Positions 1 to 8,085 of a stretch of 64,000 nt of DNA are shown piece after piece. The notes below the pieces were generated by a model. The model worked only from the letters and a program-made list of their open reading frames with translations, was not told where the DNA came from and did not search any database. The position numbers and the translations under genes are program-made. Within the stretch, counting starts at the first letter, position 1. Each line of letters opens with the position of its first letter. The stretch comes from an uncultured Rhizobium sp. (GTDB taxonomy: Bacteria > Pseudomonadota > Alphaproteobacteria > Rhizobiales > Rhizobiaceae), in NCBI GenBank assembly GCA_945952045.1, contig CAMFHE010000003.1:124001-188000 (forward strand), given 5' to 3'.

Positions 1-164
1 CCGGCATTGCCGCCGAGGGGGCCGGGCGAGATGATCGTGGTGTTCTGACCTGAGGGCGGCGGGCGGAACTCGTTTCCGAAACGATCGTTCGGCGGCGGCA
101 CGCCGCCGGGCTGCGGCCGGATGACCGTCTTGCCCTGCCTGTCGGGATCGTCGGATTGGCCCAT
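1..164 (-). CDS. tssL: TssL (ImpK/DotU-like), N-terminal fragment
   Basis: Minus-strand frame starting with ATG at 164 and running off the left edge, so only the first 54 residues are visible. It begins MGQSDDPDRQGKTVIRPQPGG and continues as a proline/glycine-rich, low-complexity stretch. Such an N-terminal extension with a KTVIRP-type motif precedes the cytoplasmic DotU-like domain in rhizobial TssL proteins. The start codon lies 2 bp beyond the tssK stop, which is the usual impJ-impK order. TssL is an inner-membrane anchor of the type VI secretion membrane complex with TssM. The DotU domain and membrane segment are outside the window, so the call rests on the N-terminal composition and gene order. 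Confidence 0.75.
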   Translation of the reverse strand, partial: MGQSDDPDRQGKTVIRPQPGGVPPPNDRFGNEFRPPPSGQNTTIISPGPLGGNA

Positions 165-165
165 G

Positions 166-1491
166 TCAGTCGTCCATTATCGCCCAGAGATCCAGTTGCA
201 GCTCCGGCCAGTTGCCGGCGAAATGCATGGCGATGCCGCTCGCCGTGCTGAATTCCGGCCAGAGCGGCGAGGCCTTGTCGAGATAGAAATAGACATGGTC
301 GGTCATGCTGCGGATCTGGCGCGGCGGTGTCGGCATGTGGACGATGTCGATGCCCGGCAGGTGCGTCTGGACGATCTCGCGCATCTTGGTGTTCGGCCCG
401 ACTTTGCAGAGATCGGGAAAGCTCTGCTGGATCTGCGACAGCGGCATCGCCGCCGAGACCTCGACCACGAAGCGCGCCGTGCGGAACAGGTTGCGGTTTG
501 TGACATTGGCGAGGAAGGCGTTGGGCCGCACCTGCGTCAGATCCAGCCGGATCGCCCGGCCGATATCGAGGCTCAGCTGGCGCTGGATGATTTCGAGGAT
601 CGGCTCGAACACCTCGTGCAGCCGGTCGTGATCGTAGCGCGGGAAATCCGGCGCCATGCGGTTTCCCGAGAAGGTGGAAAGCTCGCCTGCAAAGCGGATG
701 AGGTCGACATAGAGCCGCTCGGGATGCAGGTATTGCGAGGCGCGGCTGTGGCGCAGCACGTTCACCTGGCCGTTCAGCAATTGCAGCATGAAATAGTCGT
801 AGGCCTGCAAGCCGCCGCCGGAACTGGGATCGGTGGCATAGCGCGACAGCGCCTCCAGCCGCGTCTCCACCCAGCCGATCACCCGGTCCAGCCAGCCGGT
901 GGTGACCGGATGGGCATTGCAACTGAGCACCGGCGGGGCGACGCGCTCGTCGAGCACGATGGTCTTGTCGCGCACCTCGACGATGCGGGCGATGGCGAGA
1001 TTGTGATAGCCGGGGCGCGGCGTCTCGCGCACCGAGAATTCGATGCGCGGATGCGCCACCTCGATATCCTGCGCCACATGCATGCCGGAGGTGGAGTCGA
1101 CGAAGGTTTCGAGATCGAGCGTGTAGCGGCTGCCGTTCCCGCCATTTGCGGCCGCGACCTCGCGGCCGTTCGGCGTGGCGACCGGCATGGTCATCCAGAC
1201 AATGCGCCGCTCCGAGCCCTCGGGAATATCCACCGGCGCGGGCAACGGGCTGTTGCCGGGCATATCGAAGGGCACGCCATCCTGGAAGACGCCCGACGCC
1301 CGGCGCAGGCCGAACTTGTTCTGCTGGGCGAGATCGCGGTCGATTTCCAGCTCGATGAAACCCCAGGGGTAAGGTGTTATGTATCCGACGCGGTTTTCGA
1401 GGAGTTTTTCGACATAGCGGTCATGCTGCTGCAAATGGTGCTGATGGAGGAACAGCCCTTCCGACCACACGACCTTGCTGTACCATGACAT
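166..1491 (-). CDS. tssK: T6SS baseplate subunit TssK (ImpJ)
   Basis: Protein of 441 residues with the TssK opening MSWYSKVVWSEGLFLHQHHL, in which a tryptophan-glycine-histidine-rich N-terminus contacts the TssFG wedge. TssK trimers connect the baseplate to the TssJLM membrane complex in the cytoplasm. A GTG lies 9 bases upstream in frame, but the ATG at 1491 has a GGGAG ribosome site 8 bases away and gives the family-typical start. Length matches the family (about 440-450). It heads a tssK-tssL transcript. The roughly 200 bases upstream (1492-1692) are AT-richer than the surroundings and probably hold its promoter, since the neighbouring DUF1036 gene ends at 1693 in the same direction. Confidence 0.95.
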   Translation of the reverse strand: MSWYSKVVWSEGLFLHQHHLQQHDRYVEKLLENRVGYITPYPWGFIELEIDRDLAQQNKFGLRRASGVFQDGVPFDMPGNSPLPAPVDIPEGSERRIVWMTMPVATPNGREVAAANGGNGSRYTLDLETFVDSTSGMHVAQDIEVAHPRIEFSVRETPRPGYHNLAIARIVEVRDKTIVLDERVAPPVLSCNAHPVTTGWLDRVIGWVETRLEALSRYATDPSSGGGLQAYDYFMLQLLNGQVNVLRHSRASQYLHPERLYVDLIRFAGELSTFSGNRMAPDFPRYDHDRLHEVFEPILEIIQRQLSLDIGRAIRLDLTQVRPNAFLANVTNRNLFRTARFVVEVSAAMPLSQIQQSFPDLCKVGPNTKMREIVQTHLPGIDIVHMPTPPRQIRSMTDHVYFYLDKASPLWPEFSTASGIAMHFAGNWPELQLDLWAIMDD

Positions 1492-1692
1492 CGCCCACAC
1501 TCCCAGACACCGGTCGCACCTGCCATGACAGCGTCTGGATCTTTACCGGAGACGCCAAGGACGATGTAACGTCTTATCTATAGTTTTTGCAAGGATTTGG
1601 CTTTCGGATACGATTTCAGTAAATCTCTAAAACAATTTTTTTTCAACTGCACAAATCATTCAAAAGAGCGACTTATTCGCTGGCCGGGACCG

Positions 1693-2118
1693 TCAGTTGT
1701 TCTTCAGAAACAGCGTCCAGCGTTCCTGCTCACGTGTATCCACTTCGAGGAAGTTCGCCTGTTTGTGGCCGCGCAGCCAGCAATCACGCGTGCCGCGGAT
1801 CAAAAAACGCTTCGTGCCGATGCAAGAGGGGTTGTCGCCCTCGGTCACCGGCTGACCGAAGACATCCTCGGCATAGACATAGATATAGCGGCTTTTCAGG
1901 GGTTTGCGGATCACTTCGGCGCAGCGGTTGGCGCCGACGCTCCACCAGCCCTCGGTCTGGAATTCGCCATCCTCCTCATAACCGATCGCGACGTTCAGCA
2001 CGTCGAGCGACTGATTGCAGACGGAAAATTCCGCCCGCGCCGGGCCATTCCAGAGGAGCAGGAGCAAAAAGGTGGCGGGCAGGCCGGCGATTTGCGCTCT
2101 TGCCAAGCGCGCCGACAT
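1693..2118 (-). CDS. DUF1036 family exported protein
   Basis: Chosen start MSARLARAQIAG at 2118 gives 141 residues with a hydrophobic signal segment (LPATFLLLLLW) and a likely cleavage after ARA. Another in-frame ATG at 2136 is possible. The mature part has the DUF1036 pattern: NQS near the N-terminus, GWWSVGANRC, then RYIYVYAEDVFG, then several cysteines that could form disulfides in the periplasm. Function of the family is not known. It lies between tssK and the tagH group on the same strand, so it may be co-expressed with the secretion genes, but nothing in it ties it to the apparatus. Confidence 0.7.
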   Translation of the reverse strand: MSARLARAQIAGLPATFLLLLLWNGPARAEFSVCNQSLDVLNVAIGYEEDGEFQTEGWWSVGANRCAEVIRKPLKSRYIYVYAEDVFGQPVTEGDNPSCIGTKRFLIRGTRDCWLRGHKQANFLEVDTREQERWTLFLKNN

Positions 2119-2158
2119 GAGCCTTAATTCCCGCATCGCTTTGTGGAGTGTTCCGCCC

Positions 2159-2332
2159 ATGACGAAGACGATCCTGTTCCTTTCCGCCTGCCTGTCTGTT
2201 GCCAGCTGCTCCACCACCCCGGCGCCCCCCATGGCCCCGCCGAAACCGGAGAAGATCGGCCCCGCCCCCTCCCAGCCCGGCAATTGTTTCTATCGCGGCC
2301 CGGATGGCAAGGTGTTCATCTCGGCCTGCTGA
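2159..2332 (+). CDS. small lipoprotein
   Basis: A 57-residue reading frame starting MTKTILFLSACLSVASC, with a GGAG ribosome site 9 bases upstream. The hydrophobic stretch ends in the lipobox VASC, so the mature lipoprotein would start at Cys17 and be only about 41 residues. It is rich in proline and ends in NCFYRGPDGKVFISAC. No family is recognised. It is transcribed divergently from the DUF1036 gene, with only 40 bases between the two starts, so the two promoters must overlap the opposite genes. Similar tiny proline-rich lipoproteins are common and usually unstudied in rhizobia. Confidence 0.6.
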   Translation: MTKTILFLSACLSVASCSTTPAPPMAPPKPEKIGPAPSQPGNCFYRGPDGKVFISAC

Positions 2333-2356
2333 GCGCCGAGGCAACACCCCACACCC

Positions 2357-3142
2357 TCACCGAACTGGCTTGCCGAAGCGGCCGGTCGCCGGAATTCCCT
2401 TGATGATGAAACGTGTATCGACGTAGCGGCGCAGGATGCCCTCGCGCAAGAGTACGGCGATGACACCCGCCGCCTCTCTTGCGACGCCCTGCAGCGCATC
2501 CGGCGATTGCACGTCGCGCACGCTCTGCAAAAGCTCCGCCAACCGTTCGACGGCTTCGAGAACCGCGCCCGGCAAAGTGAAGAGGCTCGTGCCGAGAACG
2601 GCAAGATTGACGCCCGGCAACGACATCGCGGTCAGCCCGGTCTGCAGCGCCGCCTCACCGCCGGTGCGCAAGGCTTCGAATTCCAGCCGGTTCGGGCCAT
2701 CGAGATAGGCCGGCACCAGCCCTGCCATTGCCAACAGCCGGCCGCGGAAATCGGCAGGAAAGGCGGCTGCGCCATTGCGCTCCGGCACTGGTTCGATCAG
2801 GCCATCGAACTCCTCCGCCGCCTGCGAACAGGCAAGGACCGCATCCGGCGCCCTTGCCACAGCGATCATGCCGTTGCCGACGCACCGCGACAGCAGATCC
2901 GCCAATTCGCCACGCACAGCGTTGCGGGCGGCAAAGGCATCGATGCCCCATCGGCGCAGATAGGGGCGCACTGTCTCCTCGGCACCGGGGCGCGACAGGA
3001 AGGTGGCAAGGGCATCGCGCACCGAAAGCCGGTCGCGCAAGAGAACGCGGCGCGCCTGCACCGGAAAGGCCGCCAGCGGCCCGATGAACAGCGTTTCGCG
3101 CGCGCTGCTCAAGGAGACGATATCGGCGGCGGCGCGGCTCAT
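2357..3142 (-). CDS. hypothetical protein in the T6SS locus
   Basis: Reading frame of 261 residues starting MSRAAADIVSLSS, with a GAGGAT ribosome site just upstream. I do not recognise a family. The sequence is alanine/leucine-rich and predicted mostly helical, without a signal peptide or clear membrane segment, so it is probably cytoplasmic. It lies downstream of tagH on the same strand, separated by about 140 bases that contain a half RIME-like palindrome. Position suggests an accessory secretion protein, but that is inference from context only. Codon use and GC look like the neighbours, arguing for a genuine resident gene. Confidence 0.65.
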   Translation of the reverse strand: MSRAAADIVSLSSARETLFIGPLAAFPVQARRVLLRDRLSVRDALATFLSRPGAEETVRPYLRRWGIDAFAARNAVRGELADLLSRCVGNGMIAVARAPDAVLACSQAAEEFDGLIEPVPERNGAAAFPADFRGRLLAMAGLVPAYLDGPNRLEFEALRTGGEAALQTGLTAMSLPGVNLAVLGTSLFTLPGAVLEAVERLAELLQSVRDVQSPDALQGVAREAAGVIAVLLREGILRRYVDTRFIIKGIPATGRFGKPVR

Positions 3143-3188
3143 GGCTCATCCTCGCTGACGTTGAAAGCCAGGGAGGACGATGCCTCTT

Positions 3189-3226
3189 TTTCCCTTCTCC
3201 ACCGAGGGGAAAAGGGGTTTTGGGGC
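3189..3226. repeat. partial RIME-like palindrome
   Basis: The string CCCTTCTCCACCGAGGGG followed by AAAAGGGG matches one arm of the palindromic repeat seen in full at 7.9, 10.5 and 25.7 kb. It lies in the gap between tagH and the downstream 261-residue gene. Only one half is present. Confidence 0.55.
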
Positions 3227-3282
3227 AGCGATTGCGTCCAGCAAGTCAACCTCCAGCAGTCCCGCGCATTGACGAACCATGC

Positions 3283-4527
3283 TCATTTCTCCTTCGCATT
3301 CATCTGCTGGTAGGCTTCGGAGAAATAGGCGAGGAAGACGTCGAGCATGCCGTTGGCATTGGCCTCGGTCTTGGCTTCCCAGCGGGCCACAAACGTTTCC
3401 CAGGCCTTGGCCTTGCGGTTGGAAAACGGCGATTGCGCCACCTTGGCCTCGACCGCCTCCGGAGAGAGATCGTCGAGCAGGCGGGAAAGCGCCCGTTGCA
3501 TGGCGGCGTAGGTGGCCATTTCGTGGCGCTTGAGATCGTGGAAGGCTTCGCGGAAGGCGCGCTGGCCGTCGAGATAGCCCAGCCGGTCGCGGCAGAGCAT
3601 GGTTTCCAGCGCCTCGGCAGGGCCGGGCATGAATTTCAGGGGGTTGTTGTCCTGCGCGCCGATCATGGTGCGGTCGGCGGTTTTCACCATGGCCCGCGCC
3701 GAGGCGCGCGCCTTCAAGAGCTGCGCTACCTCGTCGGAGACGGTCAGCATCATCGCGCCGATCTCGCGAAACAGCTCGGCCGCATCGCGATTGGAAAGCG
3801 CCTGCGGCGAGATTTTCGCGCCCTCGCAGAAGGCGGCGAGCAGCCGCTCCTCGCGTCCGCCCGAGGGGGCAGCCGCGCGCCGCGCCATGGGCTCGGGCGG
3901 CGTGGCCGCTGGCGTGATCGGAATGGGCGGCTGCGGTGCGAAACCGCCGGCGGCACCCGGGCGGGGATAGGCCCCGAAGGCGTCCTCAGGCGGAGGTGCT
4001 GCCGGCGCATTGCGCGCCGGGGGCATGTCGAGATGGGATTCGACGAAATCCGCCGGCGCATGCCGCACCGGCGCCGGCTGGAAATCGCGCCGGTTCATGG
4101 GGGGCGACGCCGCCGGCTGGCCGGCGCCCCAGATGTCGTCGTCATCGGCCCCGCCCATCCACGGATTGTCGGCCGCGACAGGCGGTGCCGCAAAGGCGGC
4201 GACCTGCGACAGGCGCACGAGGATGACATAGGTGCCGATGGTCAGCATGTCGCCGTCGCGCAGCAGATAGGGGCTTTTCACCCGCTGCTGGGAGCCGTTG
4301 ACGAAGGTGCCGTTGCGGGAGATGTCGTTGAGCAGGTAGCCCTCCGGCCCGGGCGCGATCTCGCAATGCCGGCCGGAGATATAGAGCTGCGGATCGGCCA
4401 GCGCCCAGTCGCGAAAAGGATCGCGGCCGATCTCGAAACGGCCGCCGCTGGTGGTATAGCTCGTCGGCCCGCCATCCGGCAGGCGATCGACATTGGTGAT
4501 CGTCAGCGTGATCGTCTGCATGGGCAT
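3283..4527 (-). CDS. tagH: T6SS-associated FHA-domain protein TagH (Fha/ImpI)
   Basis: 414 residues. An N-terminal forkhead-associated domain (about 10-110) shows the phosphothreonine-binding signatures FEIGRDP, ISGRHCEI and NDISRNGTFVNG. A proline/alanine-rich linker (about 115-230) leads to a helical C-terminal TagH domain (about 235-410). Fha proteins are the phosphorylation-responsive switch of threonine-kinase-controlled type VI secretion (PpkA/PppA); the kinase is not in this window. The gene is divergent from vgrG, so the 240 bases between them probably hold both promoters. The annotated ATG at 4527 gives MPMQTITL; an ATG two codons later is equally possible. Confidence 0.93.
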   Translation of the reverse strand: MPMQTITLTITNVDRLPDGGPTSYTTSGGRFEIGRDPFRDWALADPQLYISGRHCEIAPGPEGYLLNDISRNGTFVNGSQQRVKSPYLLRDGDMLTIGTYVILVRLSQVAAFAAPPVAADNPWMGGADDDDIWGAGQPAASPPMNRRDFQPAPVRHAPADFVESHLDMPPARNAPAAPPPEDAFGAYPRPGAAGGFAPQPPIPITPAATPPEPMARRAAAPSGGREERLLAAFCEGAKISPQALSNRDAAELFREIGAMMLTVSDEVAQLLKARASARAMVKTADRTMIGAQDNNPLKFMPGPAEALETMLCRDRLGYLDGQRAFREAFHDLKRHEMATYAAMQRALSRLLDDLSPEAVEAKVAQSPFSNRKAKAWETFVARWEAKTEANANGMLDVFLAYFSEAYQQMNAKEK

Positions 4528-4593
4528 GTCCTTCGCCGGCGTGGCGCGGGCCGCGCGGTCATCCTAAGGATACTTCACTATAAAATCCGTCGC

Positions 4594-4622
4594 CCTGCAA
4601 ACAACGTTCTTGGGTTTGCAGG
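4594..4622. promoter_or_regulatory. inverted repeat between tagH and vgrG
   Basis: CCTGCAAAC (4594-4602) and GTTTGCAGG (4614-4622) form a perfect 9-bp inverted repeat with an 11-base spacer. A run of seven T follows at about 4632 on the plus strand. It sits in the divergent tagH/vgrG promoter region. It could be an operator, or a terminator/attenuator hairpin in a vgrG leader. Sequence alone does not decide. Confidence 0.45.
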
Positions 4623-4770
4623 TTCGGTCTTGCTTTTTTTCTTGCGATAGCGGCAAATATTACCGACCCGCGATCGCAGAAGCGACGGTGCGGCATCCGT
4701 AAGTGCATCCGAAAGTGAAAGCCGGCTTTCGAGCATGCGCTCCGGCCGGAATGGCGCCGGAGACTTGACC

Positions 4771-6771
4771 ATGGCGGTGTTGCCGCGACAGGCGAAACGG
4801 GCAGCGGTTCTGACCACCACCAAGGAGGCGGATTATCTCGTGGTGTCGCGGTTCGACGCATCCGAGGGCGTCAGCGAACTGTTCGAATATCGCGTGGAAG
4901 CGCTGAGCATCAAGGAAGACATCGACTTCGACGAGTTGCTCGGCAAGCACATGACCCTGACGCTGAACAGCATCGACGGCGTGCAGCGCAAGTTCGACGG
5001 CATCCTCACCGAGACGCAATGGCTCGGCATGCGCGATCATTTCCACGCCTACAGGCTGGTGCTGCGCCCATGGTTCTGGCTGCTGTCGCATCGCAGCGAT
5101 TGCTTCATCTTCCACGATTCCACGGTACAGGACATCGTCAACGCCGTGTTCGGCCGGCATGGCTTCGCTGATTTCGAGGATCGCACCGGCGGCTCCTATC
5201 CCAAGCTCGAATATTGCGTGCAATATCGCGAAAGCGACATGGCCTTCGTCTGCCGTCTGCTGGAGGAATTCGGCATCGCCTATTTCTTCGAGCACAAGGA
5301 AGGCAGCCACAAGCTCATCCTCGTCGACGACAACTCGAAATTCGAGACCGCCCCCGGCGGCAGCCGGCCCTATCGGCCGCTGGAAGGGCAGGACCGACGC
5401 ATGGAGGAATGCTTCAACCGATGGATTCCCGAGCGGCGCTTCACCTCCGGCCGCATCACCATGCGCGACTATAATTTCAAGACGCCGAATGCGCAGATGC
5501 AGGCGGATTATTCCGGCCTCGGCTCCTATGAGCATTCCGACCAGGAGGTCTACGACTATCCCGGCCGCTACGAGAAGCAGCCGGACGGCAAATCCGCCGC
5601 GACATACCGCATGCAGGCCGAGGAGGCGCAGGACAAGCGCTGCATGGCGACCGGCAATTGCGTGACGCTGGCCCCCGGCCAATGCGTCACCCTGACGGAT
5701 CATCCGGTGCCGAGCTACGACACCGAATATGTGGTGCTGCGCGCCCAGCACAGTTTCGTCTCGCAAAGCTATCGCTCCGGCGGAGCAGGTGGCGGCGAAG
5801 AGAGTTATGACGGGCAATACGAGCTGCTTGCCAGCGACATTCCCTTTCGCCCGCCGATGACCACCCGCAAGCCGCTGATCCACGGGCCGCAAACGGCGCT
5901 GGTCGTCAGCCCGGCCGGCGAGGAGATCGATTGCGACGAATACGGCCGCATCCTTGTGCGCTTCTTCTGGGATCGCAAGGGCGATCATTCGATCCGTTGC
6001 CGCGTCGGCCAGAGCTGGGCCTCTGCCAAATGGGGCGGCATGGTCATTCCGCGCGTGGGCATGGAAGTGATCGTCGAATTCCTCGATGGCGACCCCGACC
6101 GGCCGCTGGTCACCGGCTGCGTCTACAATGCCAACAACATGCCGCCGAACACCCTGCCGGCCCACAAGACGCGCTCGGTCTTCCTCACCTCCACCCATCG
6201 CGGAAGCGGTTCGAACGAGATCCGCTTCGAGGACGAGAGCGGCCAGGAGGAAATCTGGGTGCATGCCCAGAAGTACATGAACACGGTGGTCGAGGCGCAT
6301 GAGACCCACACCGTCGGCGCCAGCCGCCACACCGCCATCGGTGCCTCGGATTCGGAGGTGGTCGGAGCCGAGAAGGACGTCACGGTCGGCTCGAATTTCC
6401 GCGAGGATATCGGTGCGAGCTATCACCTGACAGTCGGCAGGGACCGTTCGGAAAGCATTGGCAAGGATGACAGCCTGTCGGTCGGCGGCAGTTCCAGCAC
6501 CGATGTCGCCAAGGCGCAGCATTTCAATGTCGGCACCACCCATTACCTCAAGGCCGGCACGGCTGTTGTCATCGAGGCCGGCGCGACCATGTGCCTGAAG
6601 GCCGGCGGCAGCTACATCACGCTGAGTCCCGCCGGCATCCAGATCGAGGGACCGCTGGTCAGGATCAATTGCGGTGGCGCGCCGTTCCAGGGCATAGCCG
6701 TGCCGAAAAAATCGCCCGACAAGACCAAAGGGCCGCATGCCAAGCGGTATGACCGGTCGTTCAAGAAATAA
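4771..6771 (+). CDS. vgrG: T6SS spike protein VgrG
   Basis: 666 residues from ATG 4771 (MAVLPRQAKRAAV); an upstream ATG at 4735 lacks a ribosome site. The N-terminal gp27-like part opens with LVVSRFDASEGVSELFEYRV. The gp5-like OB-fold is marked by EYGRILVRFFWDRKG and RVGQSWASAKWGGMVIPRVG. Repeated VG-containing motifs of the triple-stranded beta helix follow (about 490-600), then a short basic tail ending RYDRSFKK, so there is no large C-terminal effector domain. It forms the trimeric puncturing tip on the Hcp tube. It is followed after 23 bases by the PAAR protein that should cap it, and by an immunity-like gene, giving a three-gene vgrG cassette on the opposite strand from the core genes. 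Confidence 0.96.
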   Translation: MAVLPRQAKRAAVLTTTKEADYLVVSRFDASEGVSELFEYRVEALSIKEDIDFDELLGKHMTLTLNSIDGVQRKFDGILTETQWLGMRDHFHAYRLVLRPWFWLLSHRSDCFIFHDSTVQDIVNAVFGRHGFADFEDRTGGSYPKLEYCVQYRESDMAFVCRLLEEFGIAYFFEHKEGSHKLILVDDNSKFETAPGGSRPYRPLEGQDRRMEECFNRWIPERRFTSGRITMRDYNFKTPNAQMQADYSGLGSYEHSDQEVYDYPGRYEKQPDGKSAATYRMQAEEAQDKRCMATGNCVTLAPGQCVTLTDHPVPSYDTEYVVLRAQHSFVSQSYRSGGAGGGEESYDGQYELLASDIPFRPPMTTRKPLIHGPQTALVVSPAGEEIDCDEYGRILVRFFWDRKGDHSIRCRVGQSWASAKWGGMVIPRVGMEVIVEFLDGDPDRPLVTGCVYNANNMPPNTLPAHKTRSVFLTSTHRGSGSNEIRFEDESGQEEIWVHAQKYMNTVVEAHETHTVGASRHTAIGASDSEVVGAEKDVTVGSNFREDIGASYHLTVGRDRSESIGKDDSLSVGGSSSTDVAKAQHFNVGTTHYLKAGTAVVIEAGATMCLKAGGSYITLSPAGIQIEGPLVRINCGGAPFQGIAVPKKSPDKTKGPHAKRYDRSFKK

Positions 6772-6794
6772 ATAATGGCGGAGGAAACCAACAC

Positions 6795-7553
6795 TTGAAA
6801 CCGGCGGCCAGACTGGGAGACATGCATACCTGCCCGCTGGCCACGCCCGGCCTGCCGCCCATTCCCCATGTCGGCGGGCCGATCATGCCGCCCTGCTATC
6901 CGCCTGTCCTGATCGGCAACCAGCCGGCGGCGCGGGTCGGCGACATGTGCATCTGCGTCGGCCCGCCGGATGCCATCGTCCAGGGTTCGATGGGCGTGCT
7001 GATCGGCAACCAGTTCGCCGCGCGCATCGGCGATGCGACGATCCATGGCGGCGTCATCATTGCCGGCCTGCCGACCGTGCTGATCGGCGAGACCGGCGGC
7101 GGCGGCCATGGGCTGGCGAGCGCGGTGGCCAGCGTCAATCCGGCAAACAGCACCATCAATTGCGGCAACATCATCGATGCGGCGGCGGCGCGCCTCAACG
7201 GCAGCGATCCGAACGCCACCGCCCCCGCCGGCCAGGACGGCACCTTTCCGCAGATCGAGCAGCGTTTCGGCACGACGCTCACCTGGGGCTCGGATTTCCA
7301 GAGCGCCTTCGACGCCGTGCGCGCCGGCGGCGACGGCACCATGGCGGTGGTCGGCATCGGCTATTCCGGCGGGCGCGGCTCGCATGTGGTGCTGCTCGCC
7401 AATGACGGCGGCTCGGTCGGCATCGTCGAGGGGCAGGATTGGGGGGCAGGCAATCCGCCGGAGGCGATCACCGATGTCAATCGCGCGAACACTCGCTACA
7501 ATTCTGATGGCGGCAGCAATATCGGCTGGGGCATCGTCCCGCCCCGCCACTGA
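6795..7553 (+). CDS. PAAR protein with C-terminal papain-like toxin domain
   Basis: 252 residues from a TTG start with a strong GGAGG site 10 bases upstream. Residues 1-100 are a PAAR domain: PAARLGDMHTC, two VLIGNQ.AAR.GD repeats and ATIHGGVI, which binds zinc and sharpens the VgrG tip. Residues 118-252 resemble the Tox-PL papain-fold toxin family: INCGNIIDA with candidate nucleophile Cys123, GSHVVLL with His197, and VEGQDW with Asp215. Such domains are cysteine proteases or deamidases delivered into target cells. Adjacent vgrG upstream and an Imm35-like gene 19 bases downstream support an effector role. The toxin assignment rests on motif order and context. The substrate is unknown. Confidence 0.85.
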   Translation: MKPAARLGDMHTCPLATPGLPPIPHVGGPIMPPCYPPVLIGNQPAARVGDMCICVGPPDAIVQGSMGVLIGNQFAARIGDATIHGGVIIAGLPTVLIGETGGGGHGLASAVASVNPANSTINCGNIIDAAAARLNGSDPNATAPAGQDGTFPQIEQRFGTTLTWGSDFQSAFDAVRAGGDGTMAVVGIGYSGGRGSHVVLLANDGGSVGIVEGQDWGAGNPPEAITDVNRANTRYNSDGGSNIGWGIVPPRH

Positions 7554-7572
7554 GACGATTGGGAGCGGCAAG

Positions 7573-7863
7573 ATGGACGTCCGCAACGCAACAGAAGCCG
7601 AAACCATCTTCAGGACGCAGTTCCTGTCGACGCTGAAGCATGATTTCGTGATACTGGAAACCCAGGAACGGGATTTCGGCTGGGTCTTCCTCTACACCAC
7701 CCGCCGCTATGTCGAGACCAGGGATCCGAGCACGCTGGTGCCCGGCAGCGGCCCGGTGGTCGTCCTGCGCGACGGCGAAATCATGCCGCTGACGACATCG
7801 GCGCCGCCGGATCTGGCCATTGCGGCTTTCGAGGAGGAATGGCGCAAGGCGCATGGGCGATAG
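7573..7863 (+). CDS. Imm35-like immunity protein
   Basis: 96 residues starting MDVRNATEAETIF, with a GGGAG ribosome site 8 bases upstream. The pattern GWVFLYTTRRYVETRD, then SGPVVVLRDGEIMPLTTSAPP and a terminal acidic/aromatic helix, matches the Imm35/YrhB-like fold (small alpha/beta domain with GWxF and GxxPVVVxxxGxI motifs). Imm35 proteins are typically encoded directly after papain-fold toxins and would protect the producer from its own effector in the cytoplasm. The 19-base gap after the PAAR-toxin gene points to co-transcription. No signal peptide is seen, consistent with a cytoplasmic target. Confidence 0.78.
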   Translation: MDVRNATEAETIFRTQFLSTLKHDFVILETQERDFGWVFLYTTRRYVETRDPSTLVPGSGPVVVLRDGEIMPLTTSAPPDLAIAAFEEEWRKAHGR

Positions 7864-7904
7864 GCAAGCGGAAGCTGTAACGACTGGCAAACCTTAGCCG
7901 CCCT

Positions 7905-8051
7905 TCCCTTCTCCCCTCGGGGAGAAGGTGGCCCGGTAGGGCCGGATGAGGGGACGGCGAAGCCGAACTGCTGCATCCATATGTGCCTTCGGCATCCCCT
8001 CATCCCGCTGCCGCTTGGCTATCTACCCCGAGGGGAAAAGGGGATATACCG
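7905..8051. repeat. RIME-like palindromic intergenic repeat
   Basis: Two imperfect palindromes. The left one contains CTTCTCCCCTCGGGGAGAAG followed by GTGGCCCGGTAGGGCC. The right one ends CCCCGAGGGGAAAAGGGG. They are joined by the conserved middle ATGTGCCTTCGGCATCCCCT. The arrangement matches the Rhizobiaceae intergenic mosaic element. It lies between convergently transcribed genes (immunity gene and M23/SLT gene), where it may act as a bidirectional 3' structure. Confidence 0.85.
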
Positions 8052-8085
8052 CACCGGCTTCCTTCTGGATTTTACGGCATCGGCG

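Noticed and set aside
121..1488. Long plus-strand open frame opposite tssK
   Set aside because: Antisense frames of this size are common in GC-rich coding DNA; the encoded text is arginine/histidine-rich with no family features, and the minus-strand frame is clearly TssK.
4735..7863. Possible prophage because of VgrG/PAAR spike proteins
   Set aside because: VgrG and PAAR resemble phage tail spikes, but all other genes here are type VI core components; no capsid, terminase or integrase is present.
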